Positions 27,488-37,751 of a DNA stretch of 64,000 bases are shown here, piece by piece. A model generated the notes under the pieces. It was not told the origin of the DNA, did no database searches, and saw nothing but the letters and a program-made list of their open reading frames with translations. The translations under genes and the position numbers were made by a program. Within the stretch, counting starts at the first letter, position 1. Each line of letters begins with the position of its first letter. The stretch is from Puniceicoccales bacterium (GTDB taxonomy: Bacteria > Verrucomicrobiota > Verrucomicrobiia > Opitutales > JAIRLM01). The stretch is taken from the NCBI GenBank assembly GCA_031278455.1, contig JAITKJ010000016.1, forward strand, positions 1 to 64,000, read 5' to 3'.

Positions 27488-28648
27488 TTATGTCAAATTC
27501 ATCGCCTTTATGAATTCAAACTCTTCCTGTGCGGATGGTAGCTTTTCCCTCGCCTCGAGGGTGACAGAAACGCCAATGAGACGAATCTTTTTACAAAATG
27601 TTTTCGCACATTCATCAAATAACGAGATGGCTTTGCGTCCGATTATTTCCGCGTCATCCGTCACCTGAGCAAATTGTTGGCATCGAGTGATTTGGCAAAA
27701 ATCAGCAAATTTTACCTTTAACGTTGCGGCTCGCGCGTGCTGGCCCATACCGCGGAGAATATCGCCAACCTCTTGGCTTAGGCGCAAAATTTGTTCATGC
27801 AAAAAATCAAGGTCCGCCGTATCGGCTGGGAACGTATTTTCTCGCCCAAGCGATTTGCGCATGCGCACGGGCGTCACGCAACGGCGATCAATGCCGCGCA
27901 CGGCCTCATAGTAATAGCGGCCAACTTTTCCAAAAATCTCCACCAACACATTCAACGGTAGACGTTTTAAATCCTGGCCCGTATGGATATTCATTCCGTG
28001 TAAACGATTGGCTGTCACGCGCCCGATGCCATGGAACCGATGCACGGGTAAGGCTTCCAAAAAATCAGCGGCGTGAGTGGGTGTGATGACCGTTATGCCG
28101 TCGGGTTTGTTCATTCCTGAGGCTATTTTCGCAAGAAACATGTTGAAGGAAACTCCGGCGGAAGCGGTAAGCCCCGTTTTGGAAAAAATTTTTTCTTTAA
28201 TTTGCCGAGCGAGGCGGATTGCCGATGGTTCGCTTTTCGAAGTAGCGGTCACGTCTAAATAGGCTTCATCGATGGATATGCCTTCCACAAATGGCGTGAT
28301 TTCCCGAAAAATATTGAAAATTTCCACTGACACAGCCCGATAGTGTTCCATGCGAACAGGGAGGAGTACCGCCTGTGGGCAAAGTTGGAGCGCCCTGCCC
28401 GTTGCCATGCCAGAGCGAATGCCAAATGGCCGGGCCTCATAGGAACAGGTGCAAACGACGCCCCGGTCCCATGGATCGCCGCCGACGATGACCGGTTTTC
28501 CCTTCAATTTTGGCTGATCCCGCTGTTCAACAGCGGCGAAGAACGCGTCCATGTCCACATGAATAATTTTGCGATTATCGTCCTGGGAAACAAAAGTGTT
28601 ATGCTGACTCACTGGATTTATGGAACTAAGTTCGCTTTGATTTTGCAA
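27488..28648 (-). CDS. dinB: DNA polymerase IV
   Basis: IIHVDMDAFFAAVEQRDQPKLKGKPVIVGG, YEARPFGIRSGM, SIDEAYLDVT, ASAGVSFNMFLAKIASGMNKPDG. Confidence 0.96.
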   Translation of the reverse strand: MQNQSELSSINPVSQHNTFVSQDDNRKIIHVDMDAFFAAVEQRDQPKLKGKPVIVGGDPWDRGVVCTCSYEARPFGIRSGMATGRALQLCPQAVLLPVRMEHYRAVSVEIFNIFREITPFVEGISIDEAYLDVTATSKSEPSAIRLARQIKEKIFSKTGLTASAGVSFNMFLAKIASGMNKPDGITVITPTHAADFLEALPVHRFHGIGRVTANRLHGMNIHTGQDLKRLPLNVLVEIFGKVGRYYYEAVRGIDRRCVTPVRMRKSLGRENTFPADTADLDFLHEQILRLSQEVGDILRGMGQHARAATLKVKFADFCQITRCQQFAQVTDDAEIIGRKAISLFDECAKTFCKKIRLIGVSVTLEAREKLPSAQEEFEFIKAMNLT

Positions 28649-28836
28649 AAATAATCACAGAAAAAGACAGACTCGACGAAAAGTTTTTACAAAAATTTCC
28701 GCAAAAGAAACTTGCGCAAATGCATTGAGGCGAAAGCTTACACCGCAACATGGTGCGCAGACGTGATATCACTGCGCGAGAATAATGTTGCTTTTCTGAA
28801 ACGTGACATCATAATATAAGATGGATATAGACAGCG

Positions 28837-29931
28837 ATGTGTGAGCGTTGTGGAGCATTATGGTGTTGGGCTGTGTCCCTGGCATGGGAGGCCCGAGCTG
28901 TCGCTTTTTTTCGCAAATTGCGCATATTGCAAACAAATTGCTTGCCCGTTAGACACATTGACAATTATAAAAAATATAGGCTGGTGGGCGCGGACAGGGA
29001 TTTATACGAGGGGGCAGTGGTTCATGTGCCGGTTCTCGTTGCTGAGGTGATTGAAGCATTTAAACTTGCACCGCCTATCGCTTTTTTAGACGCGACCGTT
29101 GGCGGTTGTGGTCACGCGCAGGCAATTCTCGATGCTTTTCCTGGGGCAAATTTGTGGGGGATAGATCGCGATCCACGTGCCATTGGACTGGCAGCGAAGT
29201 TGCTGCCGCAGAGACGTGTACAATTGTTCAATAATAATTATTCTGAGCTTGATAATTTGCCACAAAAAACCTTCGACGGCATTCTTTTCGACTTTGGGCT
29301 GTCGTCCGATCAGCTTGATGCGCCGGAGCGCGGGTTTTCGTTTCGTTCCGATGGGCCGTTGGACATGCGCATGGATCCTACTAAGGGAATTTCTGCTGCG
29401 CAATTTTTAAACACGGCATCTTTGGAGACATTGGCGCAAGCCGTCCGAGATTTTGGAGAGGAACAAAACTGGCGGCATGTTGTGAACGCCATATGGCGCG
29501 CGCGCGGGACGTGTCAGTTGGAACGGACGTCGGCTTTCGCCGAATTGGTCCGGAGTGTGCTTCCCAAGCGTTATTACAGTAAGATTGATCCCGCAACCCG
29601 AACGTTTCAGGGAATTCGCATTGCCGTCAACGGTGAACTGGAAGCCATTCAATCTGCACTTCCGAAGGCATTTGATGCGCTTGTTCCGGGTGGTATTATG
29701 GCAATCATAAGTTTTCATTCTTTGGAAGATCGCTTGATAAAACAGTTTTTTCGCCAGTTGGCGGGGTTGCCTGTAACACGTAAAGATGGGAGAAGTAAGG
29801 ACGAACGTCAATCCTTTGGAATGATACGGACAACCAAACCAATTACTCCGTCACGCGATGAAATATTCGCTAATCCACGTTGTCGTTCGGCCAAATTGCG
29901 CATTTTTCAGAAAGGAGGCACTCGACCATGA
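28837..29931 (+). CDS. rsmH: 16S rRNA (cytosine1402-N4)-methyltransferase; true start probably near 29020
   Basis: HVPVLVAEVIEAF, FLDATVGGCGHAQAIL, DGILFDFGLSSDQLDAPERGFSFRSDGPLDMRMD, IISFHSLEDRLIKQFF. Confidence 0.95.
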   Translation: MCERCGALWCWAVSLAWEARAVAFFRKLRILQTNCLPVRHIDNYKKYRLVGADRDLYEGAVVHVPVLVAEVIEAFKLAPPIAFLDATVGGCGHAQAILDAFPGANLWGIDRDPRAIGLAAKLLPQRRVQLFNNNYSELDNLPQKTFDGILFDFGLSSDQLDAPERGFSFRSDGPLDMRMDPTKGISAAQFLNTASLETLAQAVRDFGEEQNWRHVVNAIWRARGTCQLERTSAFAELVRSVLPKRYYSKIDPATRTFQGIRIAVNGELEAIQSALPKAFDALVPGGIMAIISFHSLEDRLIKQFFRQLAGLPVTRKDGRSKDERQSFGMIRTTKPITPSRDEIFANPRCRSAKLRIFQKGGTRP

Positions 29932-30356
29932 GTGTAAGCTTCTTGGCATTTAAACCTTTTTGCGCCAACAAGCGGAGATTTTTGCTTGGAGCAACCGTTT
30001 TATTAATCACATGGGTGGCTTGCGCATTTATCCATATTTGGTATCGGCAGAGAATTTTCGCCGTTGGCCAGCAAATTCGAATTTTGGAAAAAGAAGTTAC
30101 AGAACTCCAGCGTCAGGAAGCCATTTTAAGGGTGAAAGTTGCCAGGCTCCACGATCCGGTGTTGTTAAAGCAGTACGCATGTAATTTGCAGAAACCTCAG
30201 CGGAACCGTGTTTATTACGTTGCCTTACATGATATGCGCATGGATCGGCGGTGTGTAGCCCAGGAGTTGGCGATTGGGCAGAAGCAGGCACGAAGGCACA
30301 TCCTGTCGCAACGGATGGATTTTGAAAAAAATGCTATTCCAGACGGGCATTTTTAG
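29928..30356 (+). CDS. ftsL: FtsL-like division protein
   Basis: Single N-terminal TM plus coiled coil (VGQQIRILEKEVTELQRQEAILRVKVARL); ATGA overlap with rsmH; position-based. Confidence 0.6.
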   Translation: MSVSFLAFKPFCANKRRFLLGATVLLITWVACAFIHIWYRQRIFAVGQQIRILEKEVTELQRQEAILRVKVARLHDPVLLKQYACNLQKPQRNRVYYVALHDMRMDRRCVAQELAIGQKQARRHILSQRMDFEKNAIPDGHF

Positions 30357-30640
30357 AATTTCTCAGTTATAAACTAAGTTTTTTCCGCGCTCGTCGGATG
30401 GCATAATTTGCTGACGAATTAAATGGCGCCATTTCGAATTTCATTAACGACAATATAGCGATGCGTCATGCGGGCAATAACATCTTAGAGAAACACACAG
30501 AATGTGGTTGTTTTAGTGGCGGACCATTATGCATAGGGTATTAGAAGAAAATCAAATCGTTTCTTATAGTTTCGGACAAGGTGCGGGTACATAGGCATAA
30601 CTCTGAAAATGAGGAAGTTGAATCATGAGCGTAATTCGGA

Positions 30641-31792
30641 TCAGTTTGGTTTTCGACGGAGCGAGGCGATGAACTTGCGGGATATTTTCACTCCAAAGCT
30701 TTCGCGGATGTGATCCGCCATTTTTTGGTCACTGAGCAGGACATTTGCCCAAGATTCTTCGATAATACGGCCCATAAGATAATTGACGTAAAGCTTGGAC
30801 GAAGAAAGCTCCGCCGGAAAGAAGTCCGCCAGAGGGAAAATTCCATGGGGTGTGTGGACATATTTATTTGCCAGTGTCCGCGAAACGGTTGATGGAGCGA
30901 GGCAAAGTTCGTTGGCGATTTTTGTTTGAGTTAGTGTGCCAAGGGCCGGGATGCCCTGGACCAGGAATGGCATTTGTTGGATGAAAATTTGCTCGCATAC
31001 CCGTCGCAATGTTGATTCCCGCAGGTCAATTGCCACCCGCAGGGCACGAAAATTTTTCCCATTTCCTTCCGCTGCCGACGAATTTTGGAAATCTCGAGGG
31101 ATATCCACCTTGGGACTGCCGTTCCCGACGGATACGTAAACATCTGGAAGTGCTTGACATTTAACCGTTTCTCCACCTGCCGGCCACGGTGTCATTTTGA
31201 TCTTTCCGCCGCGAAAATAATCCCAAAATTCACAATCAAGTTGTCGACGATGGACCCGGCGCATGACGTGGATGAAATCCATCGATCCTCCTAACCGTTG
31301 AATTTTAGAAAAGAACTGAAACATTTTTTTTGCGGTTGGGTCATTGCCTTTATCTGCCGTTCGTACCAGCTGAAACAGGAGAAAGTCCACGAAATGTAAA
31401 CTTCCAATGCCCTGGTTTTCAAAATTTTGCAAATCGTGGCGCACTTCCTGGACTTCTTTTTCTAAAACCTGTAGCCGCCAGGCTATGGCGGCGACGGAAT
31501 CTGCCAGAAATCCATATGCGTCCAAATTGCCGATGAGTTCGGATAAGATCCTTTCCCGATTGAAACCATAGCTGTGATTGAGCCGCATTTCCTCAAATAG
31601 TCTGGACTCCCTGGATTTTTCGGAGGCAATCCAGTCAAATGGATTTATTTCGCCATCCATCGGTTGGACAAAGCCCATGGCATGAGCGTGTGCCATCAGG
31701 CGCCAGCGTGGCAGGGACAAAATTTCCAATCGTTGTCGCAGGCGGACGGAAGGCCGCTGCTTAAGCGTTTGCCGATTGAGTAGCCGTGACAT
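30641..31792 (-). CDS. rpoN: Divergent RNA polymerase sigma-54 factor
   Basis: LTQTKIANELCLAPSTVSRTLANKYVHTPHGIFPLADFF, degenerate RpoN box SRKFIASLRR. Confidence 0.9.
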   Translation of the reverse strand: MSRLLNRQTLKQRPSVRLRQRLEILSLPRWRLMAHAHAMGFVQPMDGEINPFDWIASEKSRESRLFEEMRLNHSYGFNRERILSELIGNLDAYGFLADSVAAIAWRLQVLEKEVQEVRHDLQNFENQGIGSLHFVDFLLFQLVRTADKGNDPTAKKMFQFFSKIQRLGGSMDFIHVMRRVHRRQLDCEFWDYFRGGKIKMTPWPAGGETVKCQALPDVYVSVGNGSPKVDIPRDFQNSSAAEGNGKNFRALRVAIDLRESTLRRVCEQIFIQQMPFLVQGIPALGTLTQTKIANELCLAPSTVSRTLANKYVHTPHGIFPLADFFPAELSSSKLYVNYLMGRIIEESWANVLLSDQKMADHIRESFGVKISRKFIASLRRKPN

Positions 31793-31821
31793 TGCCGCAG
31801 ACGGTGATCATTTTTCGAAAA

Positions 31822-32472
31822 TTAGAAAAGATTTCCCTGTAATTGAGACTGGAGGCGCTCGCGCGTGAGGCTGTACTCCATGGCTTGTGCAATCGTTAGA
31901 GGAATGGCAGCCAATAATTGGCGTAAAACCAATGCGCAGCCAATGGCGTCAAAAAGTGCGCAATGAAAAGTATCCCTGGCGGGTGGGCACATTTTACGCG
32001 CCAATGCCCTCAATTCTTCCCCAAGGCAGAAGGATTCGACCGCATCCCGCAGTGTGTGGGTCTTAGCCCGCGGAAAGTACCGCCGGCAAAGAACAAACGT
32101 GTCAATGCAGGGCCCCCAGGTAAGTCTGTGGGATGGAATGGTTTCTTCCAAAAAATTAGGGACAAAACCTGGCGATGGCCAGGCGCTTCGCAGCAAGGAG
32201 AGCTCAACCTGTGCCCGATGGGCGGCGAAAATTCCCCGTTTTCTTAAAGATTTAAAAAGCGAAAAATATTCCTGAAACGGTTTGGCTCCACTTGGCGGTT
32301 GTGTTGGCCTTCGAGGCTTTCCCAAAAAAAACGACGTTCGCGGGGAAGCTGCACAAATTTCGGTTAGCGGATTTACGATTCCCCTCCGATCGAGCTGAAC
32401 CAGCCCGAACTCCCAGACGCCGTTGCGGGTCGTTCCCTCAAAATCAACGGCAAAAATTTCCGGCATGCCCAT
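31822..32472 (-). CDS. DnaQ-like 3'-5' exonuclease family protein
   Basis: IFAVDFEGTTRNGVWEFGLVQLD (ExoI), FAAHRAQVELSLL (ExoII), TFHCALFDAIGCALVL (ExoIII-like). Confidence 0.7.
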   Translation of the reverse strand: MGMPEIFAVDFEGTTRNGVWEFGLVQLDRRGIVNPLTEICAASPRTSFFLGKPRRPTQPPSGAKPFQEYFSLFKSLRKRGIFAAHRAQVELSLLRSAWPSPGFVPNFLEETIPSHRLTWGPCIDTFVLCRRYFPRAKTHTLRDAVESFCLGEELRALARKMCPPARDTFHCALFDAIGCALVLRQLLAAIPLTIAQAMEYSLTRERLQSQLQGNLF

Positions 32473-32479
32473 GCGTGCG

Positions 32480-32555
32480 TGGTGGAGCTGATCGGGATCG
32501 AACCGACGGCCTCATCATTGCGAACGATGCGCTCTACCAACTGAGCTACAACCCC
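32480..32555 (-). tRNA. tRNA-Ala (CGC)
   Basis: Reverse complement GGGGTTG TA GCTC AGTTGGTA GAGC G CATCG-TTCGCAA-TGATG AGGCC GTCGG-TTCGATC-CCGAT CAGCTCC ACCA. Confidence 0.93.
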
Positions 32556-32674
32556 AAAACCCCATCACTGATTTGAGCGGCATCACCCGTTCCGTCAAGT
32601 GATTTCCTCAGACCCTATGAACGTCTGAATTAGTTTTCACTTTCGTTTATTTCGCGTTCATTTAAAATATTCTC

Positions 32675-33526
32675 ATGGAAAATATCCTTGTTTGTGTGGA
32701 TAGCTCGCCGCAGGCGGTGAGCTGCTGTGACCACGCACTTGCAATTGCCAAAATGGGCAATGCTCACGTGGACGTGCTCTACATCAGTGACATCCGCGCT
32801 TTTGAATCCTGTGCCGTTAGTGGCCTGGAGCCCGATGGAGCCACTACCGAGGTTCTCGGCCATCTGCGTGTTTTGGAAGAATTAAAAGCCAAGCGCATTG
32901 AAAAAAACGTCCGGGGTATTTTCCAATGCGGTAATTATGGCAAGCATGTGGATTTCCACCATCTGCATGGATTTATCTTAGATATCATTGGTGAATTTAC
33001 AAAAAATGAACGTGGTATTGATTTCATCGTCATCGGCCGCCGTGGAGAGCACTCCGGAAATTTCAAGGAGCACATTGGTAGCACAGCCGAGCGCATCATC
33101 AAGGCTTCCACCGTGCCATGCCTGGTCGCAGCGGAAAAGCACACGGCGGCCAAACGCATAATGGTCGCTTACGACGGGAGTGAGCATTCCGAGGCAGCCG
33201 TAAAAAACTTATTAGGCTTCGGCGCGTTATTTCGCGGGGAGGTGCATTTGGTCACCGTCGAAACAGAAAACGTCACACCAGCCGGAAAAGCTCCTCTGGA
33301 AAAATTTTGCCAGTCGTTCAAAGACGTCGGCATCAATACGATTACTGCCACACTAAGTGGACGCGTGGATGAGGCCATCGTCCGCTACATCGAAATGCAT
33401 TCCATCGACATGCTCATCATGGGAGCCTACGGCCACTCCGGCATTCGGCATTTATTCGTTGGGTCCAACACGACCAAAATCCTCGCCAGCACAAGCATAA
33501 CCGCCATCGTGTGCCATAATCGTTGA
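32675..33526 (+). CDS. Tandem universal stress protein (UspA)
   Basis: Two Usp domains: ILVCVDSSPQAVSCCDHALAIAK…; RIMVAYDGSEHSEAAVKN…LIMGAYGHSGIRHLFVGSNTTKIL. Confidence 0.9.
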   Translation: MENILVCVDSSPQAVSCCDHALAIAKMGNAHVDVLYISDIRAFESCAVSGLEPDGATTEVLGHLRVLEELKAKRIEKNVRGIFQCGNYGKHVDFHHLHGFILDIIGEFTKNERGIDFIVIGRRGEHSGNFKEHIGSTAERIIKASTVPCLVAAEKHTAAKRIMVAYDGSEHSEAAVKNLLGFGALFRGEVHLVTVETENVTPAGKAPLEKFCQSFKDVGINTITATLSGRVDEAIVRYIEMHSIDMLIMGAYGHSGIRHLFVGSNTTKILASTSITAIVCHNR

Positions 33527-33578
33527 TGGAAGATAATTTTCCACAATGGTGAAGATCGAAAATTTTTACCATATCACT

Positions 33579-34703
33579 TCAAATGCGGATGGCATTGCAT
33601 AAAAATGCAAAAAGGGCATCGGCGAGGATAATGGCGGTAATTCCCGAAACAACCGCCGATGTGGCCGCTTCGCCAACACCCGCGGCGTCCTTTTTGCACT
33701 GTAGCCCCCGTAGACATCCAATTCCTCCGACGAGAAGGGCGAAGATCGTTCCCTTGCTGACGCCAATCATGAAATCGGCCAGGCGCACGGAGGAATGTGT
33801 TTCGATAATATATTGTGGGGCTGAAATGTTAAAGAGCGCCACGGCCACTACCATTCCGCCGGCAATTCCAATTAGAACCGACATAACGCACAGTAACGGA
33901 ACCATGCAGACCATGGCCAGCAGCCGAGGAAGGACCAGAAATTCCATGGGTGAAAAGCCGAACGTTTTTAAAGCGTCCAATTCCTCGTTCACCTTCATGG
34001 TACCGATTGTCGCCGCAAATGCTGCCCCCGACCGTCCAGCCATGATTACTCCGGTCATGATCGCGCCCATTTCTCGAGCCATTGCCAACCCAACCAAATC
34101 CGCCACATAGATGGCAGCCCCAAAACGTTCCAACTGAATCAGTCCGACAAATCCTAAAATTATGCCCGTCAGAAAACTAATCAGCGCGACAATGGGCAGG
34201 GCACTGACACCAACTTGTTGTAGTAGGGCAATACAATCGGATCGGCGCATGAACACCCGTCCGCCGAAGAATTTCCACAGCACAATTCCGCAATCGCCGA
34301 TAAAATCGATAAACTTTACGTTGCGCCCGTGCTGAAAATCGTGACTCTCGCCTGCAAGGGAAATGGCCTCGGACGTGTTTTCAAGAAGTTGTTCCAAGGC
34401 ATCTGGAAATTCTGTCCGCTTCACAGAAAAATTTCTTTCATGGGCCAAGCGTTGGATACCGTATATAAAAGCTGGCAAGCGGTCATCCCATTCGTCTAGA
34501 GATTTGTCCACGCGAATTTGAAATGTTGTGGCGTTTGGTGCCAAATTATTGGGGAGTTTAACATTTTTTTGCCACCAATTCTGTGCCGTTGGCAGAGCTC
34601 CATGCGGGGCATTTTTCCAATCACCGGAAATTAATAGGTCAAACCGGCCATTTCCCATGGAAGAAATTTCACAGTACAGTGGTTTCGTTTTCTGGGATTG
34701 CAC
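33579..34703 (-). CDS. mlaE: MlaE-family ABC transporter permease with N-terminal STAS-like region
   Basis: SLITGIILGFVGLIQLERFGA…, AREMGAIMTGVIMAGRSGAAFAATIGTMKVNEELDALKTFGFSPMEFLVLPR. Confidence 0.92.
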   Translation of the reverse strand: MQSQKTKPLYCEISSMGNGRFDLLISGDWKNAPHGALPTAQNWWQKNVKLPNNLAPNATTFQIRVDKSLDEWDDRLPAFIYGIQRLAHERNFSVKRTEFPDALEQLLENTSEAISLAGESHDFQHGRNVKFIDFIGDCGIVLWKFFGGRVFMRRSDCIALLQQVGVSALPIVALISFLTGIILGFVGLIQLERFGAAIYVADLVGLAMAREMGAIMTGVIMAGRSGAAFAATIGTMKVNEELDALKTFGFSPMEFLVLPRLLAMVCMVPLLCVMSVLIGIAGGMVVAVALFNISAPQYIIETHSSVRLADFMIGVSKGTIFALLVGGIGCLRGLQCKKDAAGVGEAATSAVVSGITAIILADALFAFLCNAIRI

Positions 34704-34742
34704 GACAGCCCCAAGGTAGTAGCTTTGGCTTCATTGTAAACG

Positions 34743-35420
34743 ATGAAGAAATCGATTGATACTGTTCTTTTTGACCTCGATGGCACGCTCATTGACCATC
34801 TTCCGGCCATTTGCCGCTGTTACAATCAAACCTTGCGGGAATTCGACTGCGAGGAGCGGTCCTTGGAGGAAATGCGAAAACTAATCGGCCCGGCGCTTCC
34901 AGAGATCGTAGCCATGCTTCTACCGGAGAAAAAACAAACGCTTGTTGGAGATTTTTGCCGACGATTTCGTGCACTAATGGCTGCGACTTACCTCGATGGA
35001 CTCAGTGCCATGCCTGGTGCGGCGTGGATTTTAGAAGGTCTTACAAATGCGGGCAAAAAAGTTGCCATTTTCACAAATAAGCTGCAGGCCCACGCCGATC
35101 TTGCGTGTAATGCACTAGGATTGAGTCGCCACGTGGGCGTAATCTTGGGAACCGAGTCTGAAAACGAAGGTTTGCACAAACCAGATCCAGCGTTTACCGC
35201 AAAGGTCCTCGGGAAAGTTGGCACTGACGCCACTTCCACGGCCATGGTTGGAGATTCTCATATTGATATGGCCGTTGGAGCATTGGGCGGATTGCATGCC
35301 ACATATGGAGTTACAACGGGTACCAATACGCGTGAAGAACTCTTGGCGTGTCCGCACAAACCATCTGCCGTCTGTGAAAATCTTTTTGAATTGGGCAGAA
35401 ATATCTTTGGGCTTCCGTAG
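34743..35420 (+). CDS. gph: HAD hydrolase, phosphoglycolate phosphatase-like
   Basis: VLFDLDGTLIDHLPAI, VAIFTNK, KPDPAF, MVGDSHIDMAVG. Confidence 0.88.
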   Translation: MKKSIDTVLFDLDGTLIDHLPAICRCYNQTLREFDCEERSLEEMRKLIGPALPEIVAMLLPEKKQTLVGDFCRRFRALMAATYLDGLSAMPGAAWILEGLTNAGKKVAIFTNKLQAHADLACNALGLSRHVGVILGTESENEGLHKPDPAFTAKVLGKVGTDATSTAMVGDSHIDMAVGALGGLHATYGVTTGTNTREELLACPHKPSAVCENLFELGRNIFGLP

Positions 35421-35677
35421 GCACAAGGACGCGCCACTGGAGCTGATTAAAAATATGCCATTTGCGCTTTAGCAAAATTGTGTTTTCGAAATACGAAGCG
35501 CACGTAGGAGCGATTTTGGTAGAGCCTAACACTGTGATCAAATTTTACGCCCAGCTATCTGTGGACACAGAAGCGGTGGAGTAAATGTCTAACAGGTAAA
35601 TTATGATGTCTAGTTAACACCAAATTTAAAAATTTTAGCACACAACGCTATTGCGTTATGGGATGTATGCAGATTAT

Positions 35678-36505
35678 CTACTTCTTTCGTAAGGAATCAT
35701 AAATTTCTGCTTTTACATCGCTGAATGAACCGTCGGCTTGAATATTGTAACAAGGGAAAATGGTTTTTAAAATTTTAAGCGCATCTTTGGTTTGCTTTGT
35801 AAACACCTGATAACGCTCCTTTGCGGCGGCAGGGTCGATATCTGTTTGTCGGATTGGAAGGATTTCCCCGCGCCCAGTTGCCTTAACTTTTTCGTTATTT
35901 ATGGTTGCCTGCTGACCTCGCCATAATTGGCGCTCGATACTGGCTTTCTCTGTTACGTTTAAGATAACAACTTGAAAATCGCTTTTTTGGTTCATCTGTG
36001 CAATTGCGTTGTACAACAATTTAACCCATTCCGCTTGGGTTGTTGTACGCGGGTACCCGTCTACGAGCACGCCATCCGCATACTTCTTATCCAAAATGTG
36101 CTTGAAGACAAGCATTGTTACGTCACTGTCATCGACCAGCTTTCCCGAATCCTTTATTTTTTTAAAGGCGGGTGAGTCCAGCAGCGAACTTGTCACAACG
36201 GGCGGCTGCATAATTTTAAAGGCGTCGCAAACATAGGTAGAATTTGTCCCTTTTCCCGATCCGGGGGCACCGTTCAGCCAAACAATCACCCGCGGGATGG
36301 CGAAATTTCCAGACTTGGCGGTGTTCTTATTCAAACCATTCCAAAAAATTGCGAATTCCTCATATGATTTTTGCGAAACCCCCATGGCGCCCCATTCGGT
36401 TTGTTTTTCCGCCATTCCCTTTTGCTCGTCCATTACAACCGCCCCCTCTAAGATTCCCAGGAAGGAAACCACCAACGCCGCAAAAAAAATCCTTGCTCTC
36501 ATCAT
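35678..36505 (-). CDS. Adenylate-kinase-like protein with N-terminal signal peptide
   Basis: MMRARIFFAALVVSFLGILEGA signal-like N-terminus; VWLNGAPGSGKGT P-loop; DGVLVDGYPRTTTQAEW. Confidence 0.8.
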   Translation of the reverse strand: MMRARIFFAALVVSFLGILEGAVVMDEQKGMAEKQTEWGAMGVSQKSYEEFAIFWNGLNKNTAKSGNFAIPRVIVWLNGAPGSGKGTNSTYVCDAFKIMQPPVVTSSLLDSPAFKKIKDSGKLVDDSDVTMLVFKHILDKKYADGVLVDGYPRTTTQAEWVKLLYNAIAQMNQKSDFQVVILNVTEKASIERQLWRGQQATINNEKVKATGRGEILPIRQTDIDPAAAKERYQVFTKQTKDALKILKTIFPCYNIQADGSFSDVKAEIYDSLRKK

Positions 36506-36622
36506 TGTAACTCCGCTTAGATTAACTGCCGCATTGTTGGTGTAATTATATCCAATTCCAGCATAAAAAAAATATTTTTTTCAACAGCCCTCATGTTTCC
36601 GCGCCGGCTCATAAAAAGCTCG

Positions 36623-37639
36623 TCATATACTTGGCCTGCGTGCGAGCCCGACTAAGTCGCATACACTTGCAAAGGTTGCATTCGCCCTGGCCTGAGCCTC
36701 CGCGCGACCCGTTTCCACAATGCTATGCAAATATTGGGAATCTTTTTTTAGTGTTTCCAGACGTTCGCGAATGGGCCGCACGCACTCAATGACCGCCTCG
36801 GCAACGATGGTTTTGAATTTTCCATAGCCCATGCCCGCATGGTTCACCTCTAATTCCGATATGGACATGCCGGAAACTCCGCTAAGGATATTGAGCAAAT
36901 TTTGAACCCCCGGTTTTTCATCGCTCGCGCGAATTTCCGTTCCCGAATCCGTCACCGCGGAGCGAAATTTTTTCATTATTTGGTCGTCGTCATCGGAAAG
37001 GAATATCGTTGCTAGTGAATTATGGTCCGATTTTGACATTTTTGACGTCGGATTTTGCAATGACATAACCCGCGTGCAATTTCCCTGGATGAGGGGCTCC
37101 GGAATATTAAACAGTGGTCCATGGATTCCATTAAATTTTTCCGCCAGATCGCGAGTTAGTTCCAAATGCTGCCTCTGGTCTTCGCCGACTGGCACCAGGT
37201 GGGTGTTATACAGCAAAATGTCCGCCGCCATCAGCACGGGGTAGTAGAGGAGTCCAGCTCCAATGAACTCACCAGCCTGCCGACTTGACTTGTCTTTAAA
37301 TTGCGTCATGCGCTCCAGTTGGCCTAGCGGTGCGATACAGCTCAAAATCCAAGCCAATTCCGCATGGCCAGCTATCTGCGACTGAACGAAAATGTGCGAC
37401 TTTTTTGAATCCAGCCCACAAGCCAGATAGGCAGCGACGCAATCGATGATATTTTTGCGTAATTCGCCCGGATCCTGCGGGATTGTGATCGCATGCATGT
37501 CGGCAATAAAAAACAGGCAATCCGTTTCGTCCTGGATGTTGGCCCAACTTTGCAAAGCACCCAGATAATTGCCTAAGTGAATGCCTGACGTGGGTTGCAA
37601 CCCCGTTAGAACGATTGGTCTCCGTTTTTGCATGTCCAT
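36623..37639 (-). CDS. trpS: Tryptophanyl-tRNA synthetase
   Basis: TGLQPTSGIHLGNYLGAL, YPVLMAADILLYNTHLVPVGEDQRQHLELTRD, KMSKSDHN. Confidence 0.97.
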   Translation of the reverse strand: MDMQKRRPIVLTGLQPTSGIHLGNYLGALQSWANIQDETDCLFFIADMHAITIPQDPGELRKNIIDCVAAYLACGLDSKKSHIFVQSQIAGHAELAWILSCIAPLGQLERMTQFKDKSSRQAGEFIGAGLLYYPVLMAADILLYNTHLVPVGEDQRQHLELTRDLAEKFNGIHGPLFNIPEPLIQGNCTRVMSLQNPTSKMSKSDHNSLATIFLSDDDDQIMKKFRSAVTDSGTEIRASDEKPGVQNLLNILSGVSGMSISELEVNHAGMGYGKFKTIVAEAVIECVRPIRERLETLKKDSQYLHSIVETGRAEAQARANATFASVCDLVGLARRPSI

Positions 37640-37751
37640 GCAATGAGTATGAGGATGTGAGGCCTGCGATTGTCAATTCGGCCACATCATTTCATTGCCA
37701 GCTGTTGCGCTGGGCGGGTGTTGCTTCATGGGTGGGTATTTGTCTGGCAAA

